Shown: piece by piece, positions 15,855 through 23,662 of the stretch
Layout: every line of letters starts with the position of its first letter
Position numbering within the stretch: position 1 is the stretch's first letter
Assembly: GCA_035293845.1 (NCBI GenBank)
Contig: DATGMB010000318.1
Coordinates: 1-31,580 of the forward strand
From: DATGMB01 sp035293845
GTDB lineage: Bacteria > Acidobacteriota > Terriglobia > Bryobacterales > Bryobacteraceae
Direction: 5' to 3'
DNA: 31,580 bases
The notes under the pieces: generated by a model
Databases searched by the model: none
What the model was told of the DNA's origin: nothing
What the model saw: only the letters and a program-made list of their open reading frames with translations
Made by a program: the position numbers and the translations under genes

Positions 15855-16733
15855 ATGAATCGGAGAGCGGTGGTGTTCGGGGCGTTCGGGCAGCTCGGCG
15901 TCGAGCTGGTGCGCGAATTGCAGAAGCGTGGTTGGGCGGCGCGCGGCTGGGATCGCGCTCATGCCGATATCACGGATGCAGCGGCCGTCGAGCAGGCGCT
16001 GGCCGATTACGACCCGCAGGTGGTCTTCAACTGCGCCGCTTACAACCAGGTGGATGTCGCGGAAAAGGAGCCGCAGGCGGCCTACGCAGTCAACGCGCTG
16101 GCCGTGCGGAACCTGGCGCTGGCGTGCCGGCAGGTGGATGCCAAACTGGTGCATTTCTCCACCGATTACGTGTTCGACGGGAAGGCCCGTCAGCCGTATG
16201 CCGAAGATGCCCCTACGCATCCGCTCGGCGCCTACGCGGTCTCCAAGCTCGCCGGCGAATTGTACGCGCAGGCGTACCTGGATCGCGTGCTGGTGGTCCG
16301 CACGTCGGGCGTGTTCGGGCCCGGCGGCGTGGCGACGGCGCGCGGCAATTTCGTCGAGCTGATGCTGCGGCTGGCCGGCTCCGGCCAGCCCATCCGCGTG
16401 GTCGAGGACCACGTCGCGTCGCCGTCCTTTGCGCCGGCGCTGGCCGCCCGCACGGTGGATCTGGTCGACCGCGAGCAGACCGGGGTGTTTCACATCGGCG
16501 GCGGGACGGCGATTTCGTGGTTCGAATTCGCCAGGTTGATTTTCGAGGTCGCCGGGCTTTCGCCGGTGCTGCTCGCCACTAATGAGCGGGAGTACCGCAC
16601 CACGGCGCGCCGGCCGCGGTATTCGGCGCTTTCCAACGCGAAGATGGAGCGGCTCGGCCTCGATCCCATGCCGCCATTGCGGGAGGCGCTGCAGCAGTAT
16701 TTCGCGGAGCGGAAGGAACTGGCGGCCCGATAG
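15855..16733 (+). CDS. rfbD: dTDP-4-dehydrorhamnose reductase (RmlD)
   Basis: A 292-residue SDR-family protein of normal RmlD length. The N-terminal Rossmann motif is GAFGQLGVEL (9-18); the catalytic Tyr127-x3-Lys131 lies in GAYAVSKLAGE, with a substrate-side STDYVFDG at 102-109. RmlD reduces dTDP-4-dehydro-L-rhamnose to dTDP-L-rhamnose with NAD(P)H, the last step in making the sugar donor for O-antigen and other envelope glycans. RmlA, RmlB and RmlC are not in the window; galU and a membrane glycosyltransferase are nearby but separated by two opposite-strand regulators. The start follows the helicase stop by 33 bases, with no strong ribosome binding site. The other candidate, a different sugar-nucleotide 4-reductase of the same family, cannot be fully excluded. 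Confidence 0.9.
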   Translation: MNRRAVVFGAFGQLGVELVRELQKRGWAARGWDRAHADITDAAAVEQALADYDPQVVFNCAAYNQVDVAEKEPQAAYAVNALAVRNLALACRQVDAKLVHFSTDYVFDGKARQPYAEDAPTHPLGAYAVSKLAGELYAQAYLDRVLVVRTSGVFGPGGVATARGNFVELMLRLAGSGQPIRVVEDHVASPSFAPALAARTVDLVDREQTGVFHIGGGTAISWFEFARLIFEVAGLSPVLLATNEREYRTTARRPRYSALSNAKMERLGLDPMPPLREALQQYFAERKELAAR

Positions 16734-16763
16734 CGCGTCGCGAGGCGCCTTTGAATGGGGAGG

Positions 16764-17504
16764 CTACACTCCCGCCAGGGCGCGGCGCGGCTCGAAGGTG
16801 TAGCCGAAGCCGCGAATCGAATGGATCAGCACGGGCGCGGCCGGATCCCGCTCGATCTTTTGCCGCAGGCGCAGAACGTAGACGTCAACCGCGCGGTCGG
16901 TAATGGCGCGATCCTGTCCCCAGACCGCATTAAGCAACTGCTCGCGGCTGAATACGACCCCCGGGCGCCGCATCAGAAATTCCAGCAGCCGGAACTCGGT
17001 GGCGGTGAGCGCCAGCGTGGCGCCCTCCATGCGCACCTGCCGGCTGGAGGGATCGAGCTCGAGGCCGCCCGCCTGGAGCACCCGCGCCGCCGGGGGCATG
17101 CCTTGGTTGCGAAACTGCAGCTTGATGCGCGCGGTCAGCTCGCGGACGAAGAAAGGTTTGACCACGTAATCGTTGGCCCCCAGTTCGAGCCCCACGATGC
17201 GGTCCGTTTCCGACGCCCGCGCCGTCAGGAAAATGATCGGCGTGGCGGCGAGGTCCGGGTCCTGGCGGATTCGCTTGCAAATATCGAGGCCGTCGGAATC
17301 GGGCAGCATGATATCGAGCAGAACCAGGTCCGGCCGCACCTGGCGGCAGAACTCCAGAGCGCCCTTGCCCGTCTGCAAGCCCGTGAGCGAAAAGCCCTCT
17401 TTCTCCAGGTTGTACTTCAACAGGGAGAACAGGTCAGTGTCGTCTTCGATAAGCAGGATTTTCTTCATGGCGGCAACAACGGGGAAGCTTTCCTCGTTGT
17501 CCAT
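16764..17504 (-). CDS. OmpR/PhoB-family response regulator
   Basis: A 246-residue two-domain regulator. The receiver domain (about 14-130) has acidic pocket Asp21-Asp22, phospho-acceptor Asp64 (VLLDIMLPDSDG), Thr94 and Lys116 (VVKPF). The C-terminal winged helix (about 145-240) has the PhoB-type signature TATEFRLLEFLMRRPGVVFSR and DVYVLRLRQKIE ... IRGFGYTF. The start at 17504 is preferred over MKKILL at 17468 because a GGGAG Shine-Dalgarno sequence lies about seven bases before it. It is the second of two tandem paralogous regulators, 51 bases apart, with no histidine kinase gene adjacent. A PhoP-box-like direct repeat lies in the short gap upstream. Its target genes are unknown. Confidence 0.92.
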   Translation of the reverse strand: MDNEESFPVVAAMKKILLIEDDTDLFSLLKYNLEKEGFSLTGLQTGKGALEFCRQVRPDLVLLDIMLPDSDGLDICKRIRQDPDLAATPIIFLTARASETDRIVGLELGANDYVVKPFFVRELTARIKLQFRNQGMPPAARVLQAGGLELDPSSRQVRMEGATLALTATEFRLLEFLMRRPGVVFSREQLLNAVWGQDRAITDRAVDVYVLRLRQKIERDPAAPVLIHSIRGFGYTFEPRRALAGV

Positions 17505-17520
17505 ACGGTAGCTCCCGAGC

Positions 17521-17537
17521 TGTTACGAATCCGTTAA
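17521..17537 (-). promoter_or_regulatory. PhoP-box-like direct repeat
   Basis: On the minus strand, TTAACG-GATTC-GTAACA presents two TTAACA-like hexamers with an 11-base period, the layout of PhoB/PhoP-family binding sites. It lies 17 bases upstream of the 17504 start, between the two regulator genes, so autoregulation is plausible. There are only two half-sites. Confidence 0.35.
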
Positions 17538-17555
17538 GAGCGCGTGAATTCGGGA

Positions 17556-18275
17556 TTAAGCGGGGCCCGGCGCGGCCGGAGCCGGCGGTTGGTCCTCGAA
17601 GCGGTAGCCGAACCCCCGCACGGTCGTCAAATAGCGCGGGTTGTCCGGCTGCTGCTCGATGCGTTCGCGCAGCCTGCGGACGTGCACATCCACGGTGCGG
17701 GGCGTGACGTAGCGCTGCTCTCCCCAGACCGCTTCGAGAAGCTGTTCGCGGCTGTAGGCGCGGCCGGGATGCATCAGAAAGAATTCAAGGAGATTGAATT
17801 CCGTCGAGGTCAGCTCCAGTTCGTTGCCTTCGAGGAAAACGCGGCGCGCCGTGCGATCCAGGCGGAACGGGCCGATCTCCACCAGGCCCAGATCGGAATC
17901 CATCTCCTCGCGGCGCAGGTGCGCTTTGATGCGTGCGATCAGCTCCCGCGGGCTGAACGGCTTCGTCATGTAATCGTCGCCGCCGATTTCGAGACCGAGC
18001 ACGCGGTCGACTTCGTCCGATCGCGCGGTCAGGAACAGCACTGGCGTGCGTCCCAGCGTGGCGGAGCGCCGGATCTGGCGGCACAGCTCGAAGCCGTCGG
18101 TTTCCGGCAGCATCACATCGAGCACGATCAGGTCAGGCCGGTACTGCTCGAGCAGTTTCAGGGTGCCGCCGGCGCCCCCGATCACCTGAGCCTGGTAGCC
18201 GCTGCGGGTCAGGTTGTATTCGATCAGGGAGCCGAGCTCGGCCTCGTCTTCCACGACCGCGATGCGCTTGGGCAT
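17556..18275 (-). CDS. OmpR/PhoB-family response regulator (paralogue of the next one)
   Basis: A 239-residue regulator beginning MPKRIAVVEDE. The open frame extends far upstream, but that would run back through galU and is rejected. Receiver residues: Glu9-Asp10, phospho-acceptor Asp53 (IVLDVMLPETDG), Thr83 and Lys105 (MTKPFSPREL). The winged helix has TSTEFNLLEFFLMHPGRAYSR, DVHVRRLRERIEQ and TVRGFGYRFE; the RYVTPRTVDVHV segment is typical of PhoB. The C-terminal tail is proline/alanine rich. It is clearly paralogous to the downstream regulator through both domains, which suggests tandem duplication followed by divergence. It is transcribed divergently from galU with only 42 bases between the starts. 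In some bacteria a PhoB of this kind is followed by phoU or pst genes; none are here. Confidence 0.92.
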   Translation of the reverse strand: MPKRIAVVEDEAELGSLIEYNLTRSGYQAQVIGGAGGTLKLLEQYRPDLIVLDVMLPETDGFELCRQIRRSATLGRTPVLFLTARSDEVDRVLGLEIGGDDYMTKPFSPRELIARIKAHLRREEMDSDLGLVEIGPFRLDRTARRVFLEGNELELTSTEFNLLEFFLMHPGRAYSREQLLEAVWGEQRYVTPRTVDVHVRRLRERIEQQPDNPRYLTTVRGFGYRFEDQPPAPAAPGPA

Positions 18276-18302
18276 GCGAATCCATTGTAGCGGCTGCGGC
18301 CC

Positions 18303-18311
18303 TGCTATATT
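18303..18311 (+). promoter_or_regulatory. Extended -10 promoter of galU
   Basis: TGCTATATT combines a TGn extension and a TATATT hexamer (5 of 6 to consensus). It ends six bases before the galU GTG, which predicts a transcript starting at or next to the initiation codon, that is, leaderless. No clear -35 or Shine-Dalgarno sequence is present. Confidence 0.45.
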
Positions 18312-18317
18312 CAAATC

Positions 18318-19217
18318 GTGATCCAAAGCGCAGTGGTTCCCGTCGCGGGGCATGGCACGCGGCTTCTGCCGGCCACCAAGTCCCAGCCCAAGGAAATGCT
18401 GCCCGTCGCGCGCAAGCCCATCGTGCAATACGTGGTCGAGGAGCTGGTGTCGAACGGCATTCAGCAGGTTCTGTTCGTCACCGGCCGCAACAAGGCCTCG
18501 ATCGAGAATCACTTCGACCACGACCCCGAGCTTTTCCGCGTGCTGAGCCGGCAGGCCAAGGAAGACCTGCTTCGCGAACTGGATTTCGAAGCTCTCAAGG
18601 CCAACTTCTTCTACACGCGGCAGCGCTTGCAGAAGGGCCTCGGCGATGCGGTGCTCTGCGCGGAAAACTTCGCCGGCGAAGAGCCGTTTCTGGTGGCGCT
18701 CGGCGATTCCATTCTCGGCCTGAACGCCGTCTCGCGCGCGGTGAGCCGCATGGCGGAGGTCTTCGAGGAAAAGCGCGCCAGTTGCGTGATCGCGGTCGAA
18801 GAAGTACCGATGGAAGAGACGCGGCATTACGGCATCGTGCAGCCCGATGGCGCGGCAAGCGGGGCCTTCCGCATCGTCAACCTGATCGAAAAGCCGCGGC
18901 CCGAGGACGCTCCGAGCAACCTGGCGATCGCCGGGCGCTACATCTTCTCGCCCGTCATCTTCGACATGATCCGCCGGGTGCAGCCGGACGCGCGCGGCGA
19001 AATCCAGCTCACCAACGCCATTCAGCTTCTGTGCGAGGAGGGGCGGCGTGTCATGGCGGTGAAGCTCTCGCCCGAGGAGAAGCGCTACGATATCGGCAAT
19101 TTCCCGAGCTATTTCGAGAGCTTCGTCGAATTCGCCCTCGCCGACCCGGTCTACGGCGAGGATTTCCGGCGCGTCGTAGAGCGCCTTCTGGCCAAGACCG
19201 CGGCCGCGGTGAAGTGA
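18318..19217 (+). CDS. galU: UTP-glucose-1-phosphate uridylyltransferase
   Basis: A 299-residue protein of the usual GalU length, starting at a GTG. The N-terminal nucleotide-binding signature GHGTRLLPATKSQPKEMLPV (11-30) is characteristic, followed by KPIVQYVVEELVSNGI. Later motifs include GLGDAVLCA, FLVALGDSIL, IVNLIEKPRPEDAPSNLAIAGRYIF and the closing KRYDIGNFPSYFES. The enzyme makes UDP-glucose from UTP and glucose 1-phosphate for envelope polysaccharides and trehalose or glycogen-type pathways. The reported start coincides with the position predicted for a leaderless transcript from an extended -10 element. The next gene, a membrane glycosyltransferase, starts within 25 bases or overlaps the stop by GTGA, so the two are probably one operon supplying and using a sugar donor. 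Confidence 0.95.
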   Translation: MIQSAVVPVAGHGTRLLPATKSQPKEMLPVARKPIVQYVVEELVSNGIQQVLFVTGRNKASIENHFDHDPELFRVLSRQAKEDLLRELDFEALKANFFYTRQRLQKGLGDAVLCAENFAGEEPFLVALGDSILGLNAVSRAVSRMAEVFEEKRASCVIAVEEVPMEETRHYGIVQPDGAASGAFRIVNLIEKPRPEDAPSNLAIAGRYIFSPVIFDMIRRVQPDARGEIQLTNAIQLLCEEGRRVMAVKLSPEEKRYDIGNFPSYFESFVEFALADPVYGEDFRRVVERLLAKTAAAVK

Positions 19218-19240
19218 GCGCCGGAAAGCATCCCCGGGGC

Positions 19241-20626
19241 ATGCCCCCGCGGCTCTTCTTCGCAATTCTCGGCGCTGCGCTGGTGGCGGCGCGGTTATGC
19301 CATTACGGCATCCTCTGGGAAGGCGACACGCTGCCGCTCGCCGCCGCCGCCCAGATGCTCCACGGCAAGGCGCTGTATCGCGACATCTGGTTCGACAAAC
19401 CGCCGCTCGTGCCGGCGTTCTACCTGCTGAGCGGCGCCAGCTTCGGCTGGCTGCTGCGTGTGGAGGATGCGCTCTACTGCCTCCTCGCGTGCTGGATCGC
19501 GTGGCGTTTCGCGCGCGAGCTGTGGTCGGAGCGCGAAGGGCGGTGGGCCGCCGCGCTGCTCGCGCTGTATCTCATTTTCGACGTCCCTTCGGCGGTGACG
19601 CCGGTCGCCTCGGACCTCCTCATGCTGGCGCCGCACCTGGCGGCCGTCTGGCTGGCGCGCCGCCGTCCGTTCTGGAGCGGGGCGCTGGCGGCCGTGGCGT
19701 TCTGGATCAGTCCCAAGGGCCTGCTGGTGGCCGCGATCTGCGCGCTGTGGAACCCCGGCGGTATCGCGTGGATTGCAGCGGGTTTCGCAGCGGCCGGCGG
19801 CGCGGGCGCGGTCTGGCTGGCCGCAGCGGGCGCGCTGGGCGCGTACTGGAACGAAGTGTGGATCTGGGGCCGGCTGTACGCCGGCAGCCCGTTCGAGCGC
19901 TCGCCCCTCGCCAACGGCGTCCTGCGGACCGTGAACTGGGCGGGGTTCCACGCGGCCGCGGTCGCCGCCGCGGCGTGGTTCCTCGGGAAGTGCCGCGACC
20001 GGGCCGCGTGGGTCCGCTGGTGCGGCTGGCTGGCAATGGCCGCCGCGGGCGTGGCGCTCGGAATGCGTTTCTTTCCGCGGTATTATTTCCTGCTGCTGGC
20101 GCCGGTGGTCATGATGGCGGCGCGGGGCTTCACGCTGCTGCGGCCGCGGGTGCGCGAGTTCGTGGCGCTTCTCCTGCTGATTCCGGTTACGCGCTTCGGC
20201 CCCTCCTACCTGCACGCGCTCACGGACGCGGGCTGGCGCGACATCGCCATGGACCGCGAGAGCCGCGCCGCCGCCGCGTTTCTGCGCGAGCATGCCCGGC
20301 CCGAAGACACACTGTTCCTCTGGGGCTACCGCCCGGAGATCTACGCCTACAGCGGTCTGCCGGCGGCGGCCGTGTGGCTCGATTCGCAGCCGCTGACCGG
20401 CGTTCCCGCCGACCGCCACCTGACGCACTCCGAGCCCGTCGAAACCGTGGAGGCGGCGCGGCGGCGCGCGGAACTGGCGCAATCCCGGCCGGTGTGGGTG
20501 CTCGACGGGCTGGGACCGTACAATCCGCAGCTTGCGATTACGCGGTACCCGGATTTGCGCACGTGGCTGGCGGGGTATCGCGAGGTGGCGACAGTCGGGA
20601 ACACGGTGATTTACCGGCGGCGTTAG
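19241..20626 (+). CDS. GT39/ArnT-like multi-pass membrane glycosyltransferase
   Basis: A 461-residue membrane protein with roughly ten hydrophobic segments. The N-terminal region resembles the ArnT/PMT (glycosyltransferase family 39-like, GT-C) fold: a first membrane helix, then an extracytoplasmic loop with the acidic pair in LWEGDTLPLAAA (Glu27, Asp29), the amphipathic stretch MLHGKALYRDIWFDKPPLVP and further helices. A soluble C-terminal part contains DTLFLWGYRPEIYAYSGLPAA. GT-C enzymes transfer a sugar from a polyprenyl-phosphate donor outside the cytoplasm. The ATG is used here; a GTG at 19214, in frame and overlapping the galU stop as GTGA, is an equally good coupled start and would add nine residues. 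The acceptor is unknown. Confidence 0.78.
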   Translation: MPPRLFFAILGAALVAARLCHYGILWEGDTLPLAAAAQMLHGKALYRDIWFDKPPLVPAFYLLSGASFGWLLRVEDALYCLLACWIAWRFARELWSEREGRWAAALLALYLIFDVPSAVTPVASDLLMLAPHLAAVWLARRRPFWSGALAAVAFWISPKGLLVAAICALWNPGGIAWIAAGFAAAGGAGAVWLAAAGALGAYWNEVWIWGRLYAGSPFERSPLANGVLRTVNWAGFHAAAVAAAAWFLGKCRDRAAWVRWCGWLAMAAAGVALGMRFFPRYYFLLLAPVVMMAARGFTLLRPRVREFVALLLLIPVTRFGPSYLHALTDAGWRDIAMDRESRAAAAFLREHARPEDTLFLWGYRPEIYAYSGLPAAAVWLDSQPLTGVPADRHLTHSEPVETVEAARRRAELAQSRPVWVLDGLGPYNPQLAITRYPDLRTWLAGYREVATVGNTVIYRRR

Positions 20627-20666
20627 GCGGGCAAGGCTGACTGCGACCGAATGTCGCTACCGTTCG

Positions 20667-21110
20667 ATGAGCACTCCGCGGGTCGTCCTCGATAGGAACG
20701 TAGTGGTCTCCGCAGCGATCCAACCCGCCGGAGTCCCTGCCAGCATCGTCGAGCTCGTGGCCCTGCGAGCGCTCACACGATGCCTCTCGGACCATGTCCT
20801 TGCCGGATGCCGCGCCGTCCTCGCCCGCCGCAAATTCGCGCGTCTCGACCAGCAACACGTTGCCCGGTTGCTGGGGTTGCTGGCGGCAGAGGCCGAGCTG
20901 GTCACGCCCGCTCGCCGCGTGGCAGTCTCGCGGGACGAACCGGATAACCGGGTGCTGGAATGCGCCGAGGCTGCCGGAGCCGCCTGCCTCGTCACCGGCA
21001 ACACGAAGCATTTCCCCAAACGGCACAGAGGGACGCACATTGTGAACCCGCGGGAGTATCTGGATATTATTTTGGTCCGCCGCCAGCCGATCGCCGGGAC
21101 CGCGGAGTAG
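20667..21110 (+). CDS. PIN-domain RNase-like protein, orphan toxin type
   Basis: A 147-residue single-domain protein of the PIN family annotated as putative toxin component (COG1569 type). Seen: the first strand with catalytic Asp9 in VVLDRNVVVSAAI (Arg in place of the usual Thr after Asp), the second acidic cluster in SRDEPDNRVLECA (Glu91, Asp93, Glu98) and the terminal motif LVTGNTKHFP. These proteins cleave RNA using bound Mg2+ or Mn2+. The third acidic position is Asn112, as often in this subgroup. Only 40 bases separate it from the glycosyltransferase, with no room for an antitoxin; downstream is non-coding. It may be an orphan, or may have an antitoxin elsewhere. Confidence 0.8.
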   Translation: MSTPRVVLDRNVVVSAAIQPAGVPASIVELVALRALTRCLSDHVLAGCRAVLARRKFARLDQQHVARLLGLLAAEAELVTPARRVAVSRDEPDNRVLECAEAAGAACLVTGNTKHFPKRHRGTHIVNPREYLDIILVRRQPIAGTAE

Positions 21111-21128
21111 ACCTCTTCGGGACGCAGA

Positions 21129-21145
21129 CGGCTCAAAATGAGCCG
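21129..21145. repeat. CGGCTCA-AAA-TGAGCCG palindrome, copy 1
   Basis: A perfect 7-bp inverted repeat with a 3-base spacer, 19 bases after the PIN gene stop. A second copy with the same arms and a different spacer lies 47 bases further on. The same arms with changing centres suggest a dispersed palindromic element or paired terminator stems. Confidence 0.55.
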
Positions 21146-21183
21146 GCAAGGCAAACCGCACGTTGCAATGAAAGGACTTGCGG

Positions 21184-21220
21184 GCACCAGGCGGCTCATT
21201 GTGAGCCGGCGGGTGCTTTT
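21184..21220 (+). terminator. Hairpin terminator containing palindrome copy 2
   Basis: Arms 21184-21198 and 21202-21216 pair at 13 of 15 positions around a TTG loop, with CGGCTCA / TGAGCCG as the core. The stem is followed directly by TTTT (21217-21220), as in intrinsic terminators. It lies between the convergent PIN and glycerophosphodiesterase genes. Confidence 0.6.
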
Positions 21221-21248
21221 CGCGGCCTACGCAGTCGAAGGAACTGCG

Positions 21249-21932
21249 CTACTGCAGCCCCGCCAACAGCCGCGGGTTATCCGAAAAAACGGCGTCCACT
21301 CCGAGGCGCTCCAGGCGGCGATAGGCGGCCGGAGTGTTCACGGTCCAGGCGTGCACGCGCAGTCCCGCGGCGTGCGCGGCCTCTACCAGCACCCGGTTCG
21401 TGCGGCGGTGGGCGGGGTGTATCGCGCAGGCGCCCATCTCCGCCGCGAGCCGCACGGTGCGCCGCGTCGGCAGGCTGGAGGTGAGGGCGAAGCGGACCTC
21501 CGGCGCCAGCTGCGCGAGCTCGCGCCAGTCGAACGAGGAGACAATCGTGCGGTCCTGGAGCCGGCGGCCGAGGATCAGGTTCTTCACGTCGCGCGCAAGT
21601 CCCGGCTCCTTGATCTCCACATGGAACTCCACGCCGGAGAACCGGTCGAGCACGTCGGCCAGCAACGGGATGCCGAAGTCGGCCAGCTCCGCGGCGGTAT
21701 GCCGGCTGACGCGGCCGCGCACGCCCGCGGTACGCCGCAGGGTGGGATCGTGGATTACGACCAGACGGCGGTCAGCGGAGCGGCGGACGTCGAACTCGAT
21801 CGAGGGAGGAAACCCGAGCTCGCACAGCGCCGCGATGCCTTCGCGGAATGCGGCGATGGTGTTTTCCGCGCGGCGGCGCGAGCGGGCCGTGGCCCGGCAC
21901 AGGCCGCGATGGCAGATGATCGCCGGCGGCAT
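21249..21932 (-). CDS. Glycerophosphodiester phosphodiesterase
   Basis: A 227-residue TIM-barrel protein of the GDPD family. Diagnostic residues are visible: His-Arg in ICHRGLCRA near the N-terminus, AENTIAAF, the metal-binding pair in IEFDVRRSADRRLVVIHDPTLRRT, and FHVEIKEPG. The C-terminal half keeps VHAWTVNTPAAYRRLERLGVDAVFSDNPRLL, a typical closing strand and loop. The enzyme hydrolyses glycerophosphodiesters such as glycerophosphocholine to glycerol 3-phosphate and an alcohol. It has no signal peptide, so it acts in the cytoplasm. Its ATG overlaps the permease stop as TGATG, showing that it is translationally coupled to the ABC transporter and suggesting it uses, or is produced together with uptake of, that transporter's substrate. 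Confidence 0.9.
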   Translation of the reverse strand: MPPAIICHRGLCRATARSRRRAENTIAAFREGIAALCELGFPPSIEFDVRRSADRRLVVIHDPTLRRTAGVRGRVSRHTAAELADFGIPLLADVLDRFSGVEFHVEIKEPGLARDVKNLILGRRLQDRTIVSSFDWRELAQLAPEVRFALTSSLPTRRTVRLAAEMGACAIHPAHRRTNRVLVEAAHAAGLRVHAWTVNTPAAYRRLERLGVDAVFSDNPRLLAGLQ

Positions 21933-23662
21933 CAGGTCTCCAGCTTATAGCGCGTTTCCGCGAGGCGGTAGAGCGGGCGCCAGACGAGGCGGTTCACCCC
22001 GACCACCAGAGCGGCCATCACGATCGTCGCCAGCAGCAGCGTATCGAAACGGCCGGAATCGGTCGCGGAGCTGATCACGGCGCCCAGGCCGACGGTCGAG
22101 AGGATGCGGCCCTGGAAGTGAAAATATTCGGCCACGATGCTCGCGTTCCAGGCGCCGCCCGACGCAGTCACGAGTCCGGTGACCAGGTACGGGAAGATGC
22201 CGGGCAGAATCAGCGTGCGCCACCGGTCCAGCGTGCCGAACCGGAACAACGACGCGGCCTCCTTGAGGTCGGACGGGATGGCGATCGCCCCGGCGATCAC
22301 GTTGAAGAGAATGTACCACTGCGTGCCGAGCAGCATCAGCAGGATCGAGCCGACACCAAGCCCGCCGCCGGCGTTCACGATGGCGAGCAGGAGCACCGGA
22401 AACAGCGCGGTGGCGGGGACCGAGGCGGCGATCTGCGAAAGCGGCTGCGCGATGCGCGCCAGCCGCGGATGGAAGCCGATGGCCACACCGGCCGGAATGG
22501 TCCACAACGACGCGATCGCCAGAGCCGCGGCAACGCGCAGGAAGGTGACGCCCGCGGCCCGCATGGTGAGGCCGATATCGGCGCGGCCAAGACCGCGGAG
22601 CAGGCGGAATGCATGCTCGCCGCCCCAGGCGAGGACGGCCAGCACCAGAACTCCGGCGAGCACGGCGGCGATTCGCCCGTACGGTCCGGGCCTGTGCTTG
22701 TCCTCCCTGCCACGGCGCTGCGCGAAATGGCGGCCCAGCAACTCCCATAGCGGAGCCACGACGCGCTCCTGACAGACTTCGAGCACGCGCGAGCGGCGCA
22801 GCAGGTCGAGCATCGGCGAGCCGGAAGTGTGCGCGCTTTCGACCTGTTCGAACTTGAACTTGTCGGACCAGGCGATCACGGGCCGCCAGACCGCCTGATC
22901 GAGCAGCACGATGACGCCGATCATGGCGGTGAGGCCCCAGAGCATGGCGCCGGTATCGCCCGCGCTGGCGGCCGTTTGCAGGTAGGAGCCGAGGCCGGGC
23001 AGGCGGAAATCGCGGTTGCCCAGCACGAACATCTCGCAGGCCATCAGAAAGAACCAGCCGCCCGCCACCGACACCATCGAATTCCACACCAGCCCGATGG
23101 CGCCGTAGGGAAGCTCGAGTTGGAAGAACCGCTGCCACGCGCTGAAGCCGAAGATGCGCGAGGCTTCCCGCAGCTCGCGCGGTATGGACCGCAGCGACGA
23201 ATAAAAACTGAATGCCATGTTCCACACCTGGCCGGTGAAGATGAGGACGATGGCGCCGAGCTCGATGCCGATCTGGTGCCCCGGGAACAGCGAGACCATC
23301 GCCAGCATGACGCCCGGCAGAAAGCTGAGCACCGGGATGGATTGCAGAATATCGAGCAGCGCGATCAGGAACGGCTGCAGGCGGCGGTTATACGCCGCGA
23401 GATATCCGTACCCGACCGCGAACACCAGGCTGAGCACGTAGGCAATCGCGATCCGCACCAGCGAATAGAGCGAATAGAGCGGCAGCATGCCGGGCGAGCG
23501 CGAAATGTGCGCGGCGGGCATGGGCGCGGCCATCCAGTAGCGGCCGATCAGCAGCACGACGCTGAAGGCGGCAAAGATGGCGCAGAACACCAGCCCGTCG
23601 TAAAGCGCGGAGCGCGCGCCCTCGGAGGAGACGGACCGCCCGAGCAGCGGAAGCCGGATCAC
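21932..23662 (-). CDS. ABC transporter permease, two fused NitT/TauT-type permease domains
   Basis: A 576-residue protein with about twelve membrane segments, formed by two BPD_transp_1 domains in one chain. Each half has an EAA-type loop that contacts the ATPase: PRELREASRIFGFSAWQRFF in the first and PSDLKEAASLFRFGTLDRW in the second. The halves are joined by a hydrophilic linker (about residues 260-340). The similarity is to the nitrate/sulfonate/taurine permease class. The start overlaps the ATPase stop by four bases (ATGA), and the end overlaps the phosphodiesterase start by one, so the three genes are translated together. No solute-binding protein gene is in the operon. The substrate is not known; the linked phosphodiesterase hints at a phosphodiester but this is inference. 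Confidence 0.9.
   Translation of the reverse strand: MIRLPLLGRSVSSEGARSALYDGLVFCAIFAAFSVVLLIGRYWMAAPMPAAHISRSPGMLPLYSLYSLVRIAIAYVLSLVFAVGYGYLAAYNRRLQPFLIALLDILQSIPVLSFLPGVMLAMVSLFPGHQIGIELGAIVLIFTGQVWNMAFSFYSSLRSIPRELREASRIFGFSAWQRFFQLELPYGAIGLVWNSMVSVAGGWFFLMACEMFVLGNRDFRLPGLGSYLQTAASAGDTGAMLWGLTAMIGVIVLLDQAVWRPVIAWSDKFKFEQVESAHTSGSPMLDLLRRSRVLEVCQERVVAPLWELLGRHFAQRRGREDKHRPGPYGRIAAVLAGVLVLAVLAWGGEHAFRLLRGLGRADIGLTMRAAGVTFLRVAAALAIASLWTIPAGVAIGFHPRLARIAQPLSQIAASVPATALFPVLLLAIVNAGGGLGVGSILLMLLGTQWYILFNVIAGAIAIPSDLKEAASLFRFGTLDRWRTLILPGIFPYLVTGLVTASGGAWNASIVAEYFHFQGRILSTVGLGAVISSATDSGRFDTLLLATIVMAALVVGVNRLVWRPLYRLAETRYKLET

Noticed and set aside
18276..19265. Upstream extension of the second response regulator to 569 codons.
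   Set aside because: It would run antisense through galU. The receiver domain starts properly at 18275, and the extra part has no domain.
20627..20666. An antitoxin gene upstream of the PIN protein.
   Set aside because: Only 40 bases are available and no open frame of useful size exists there.
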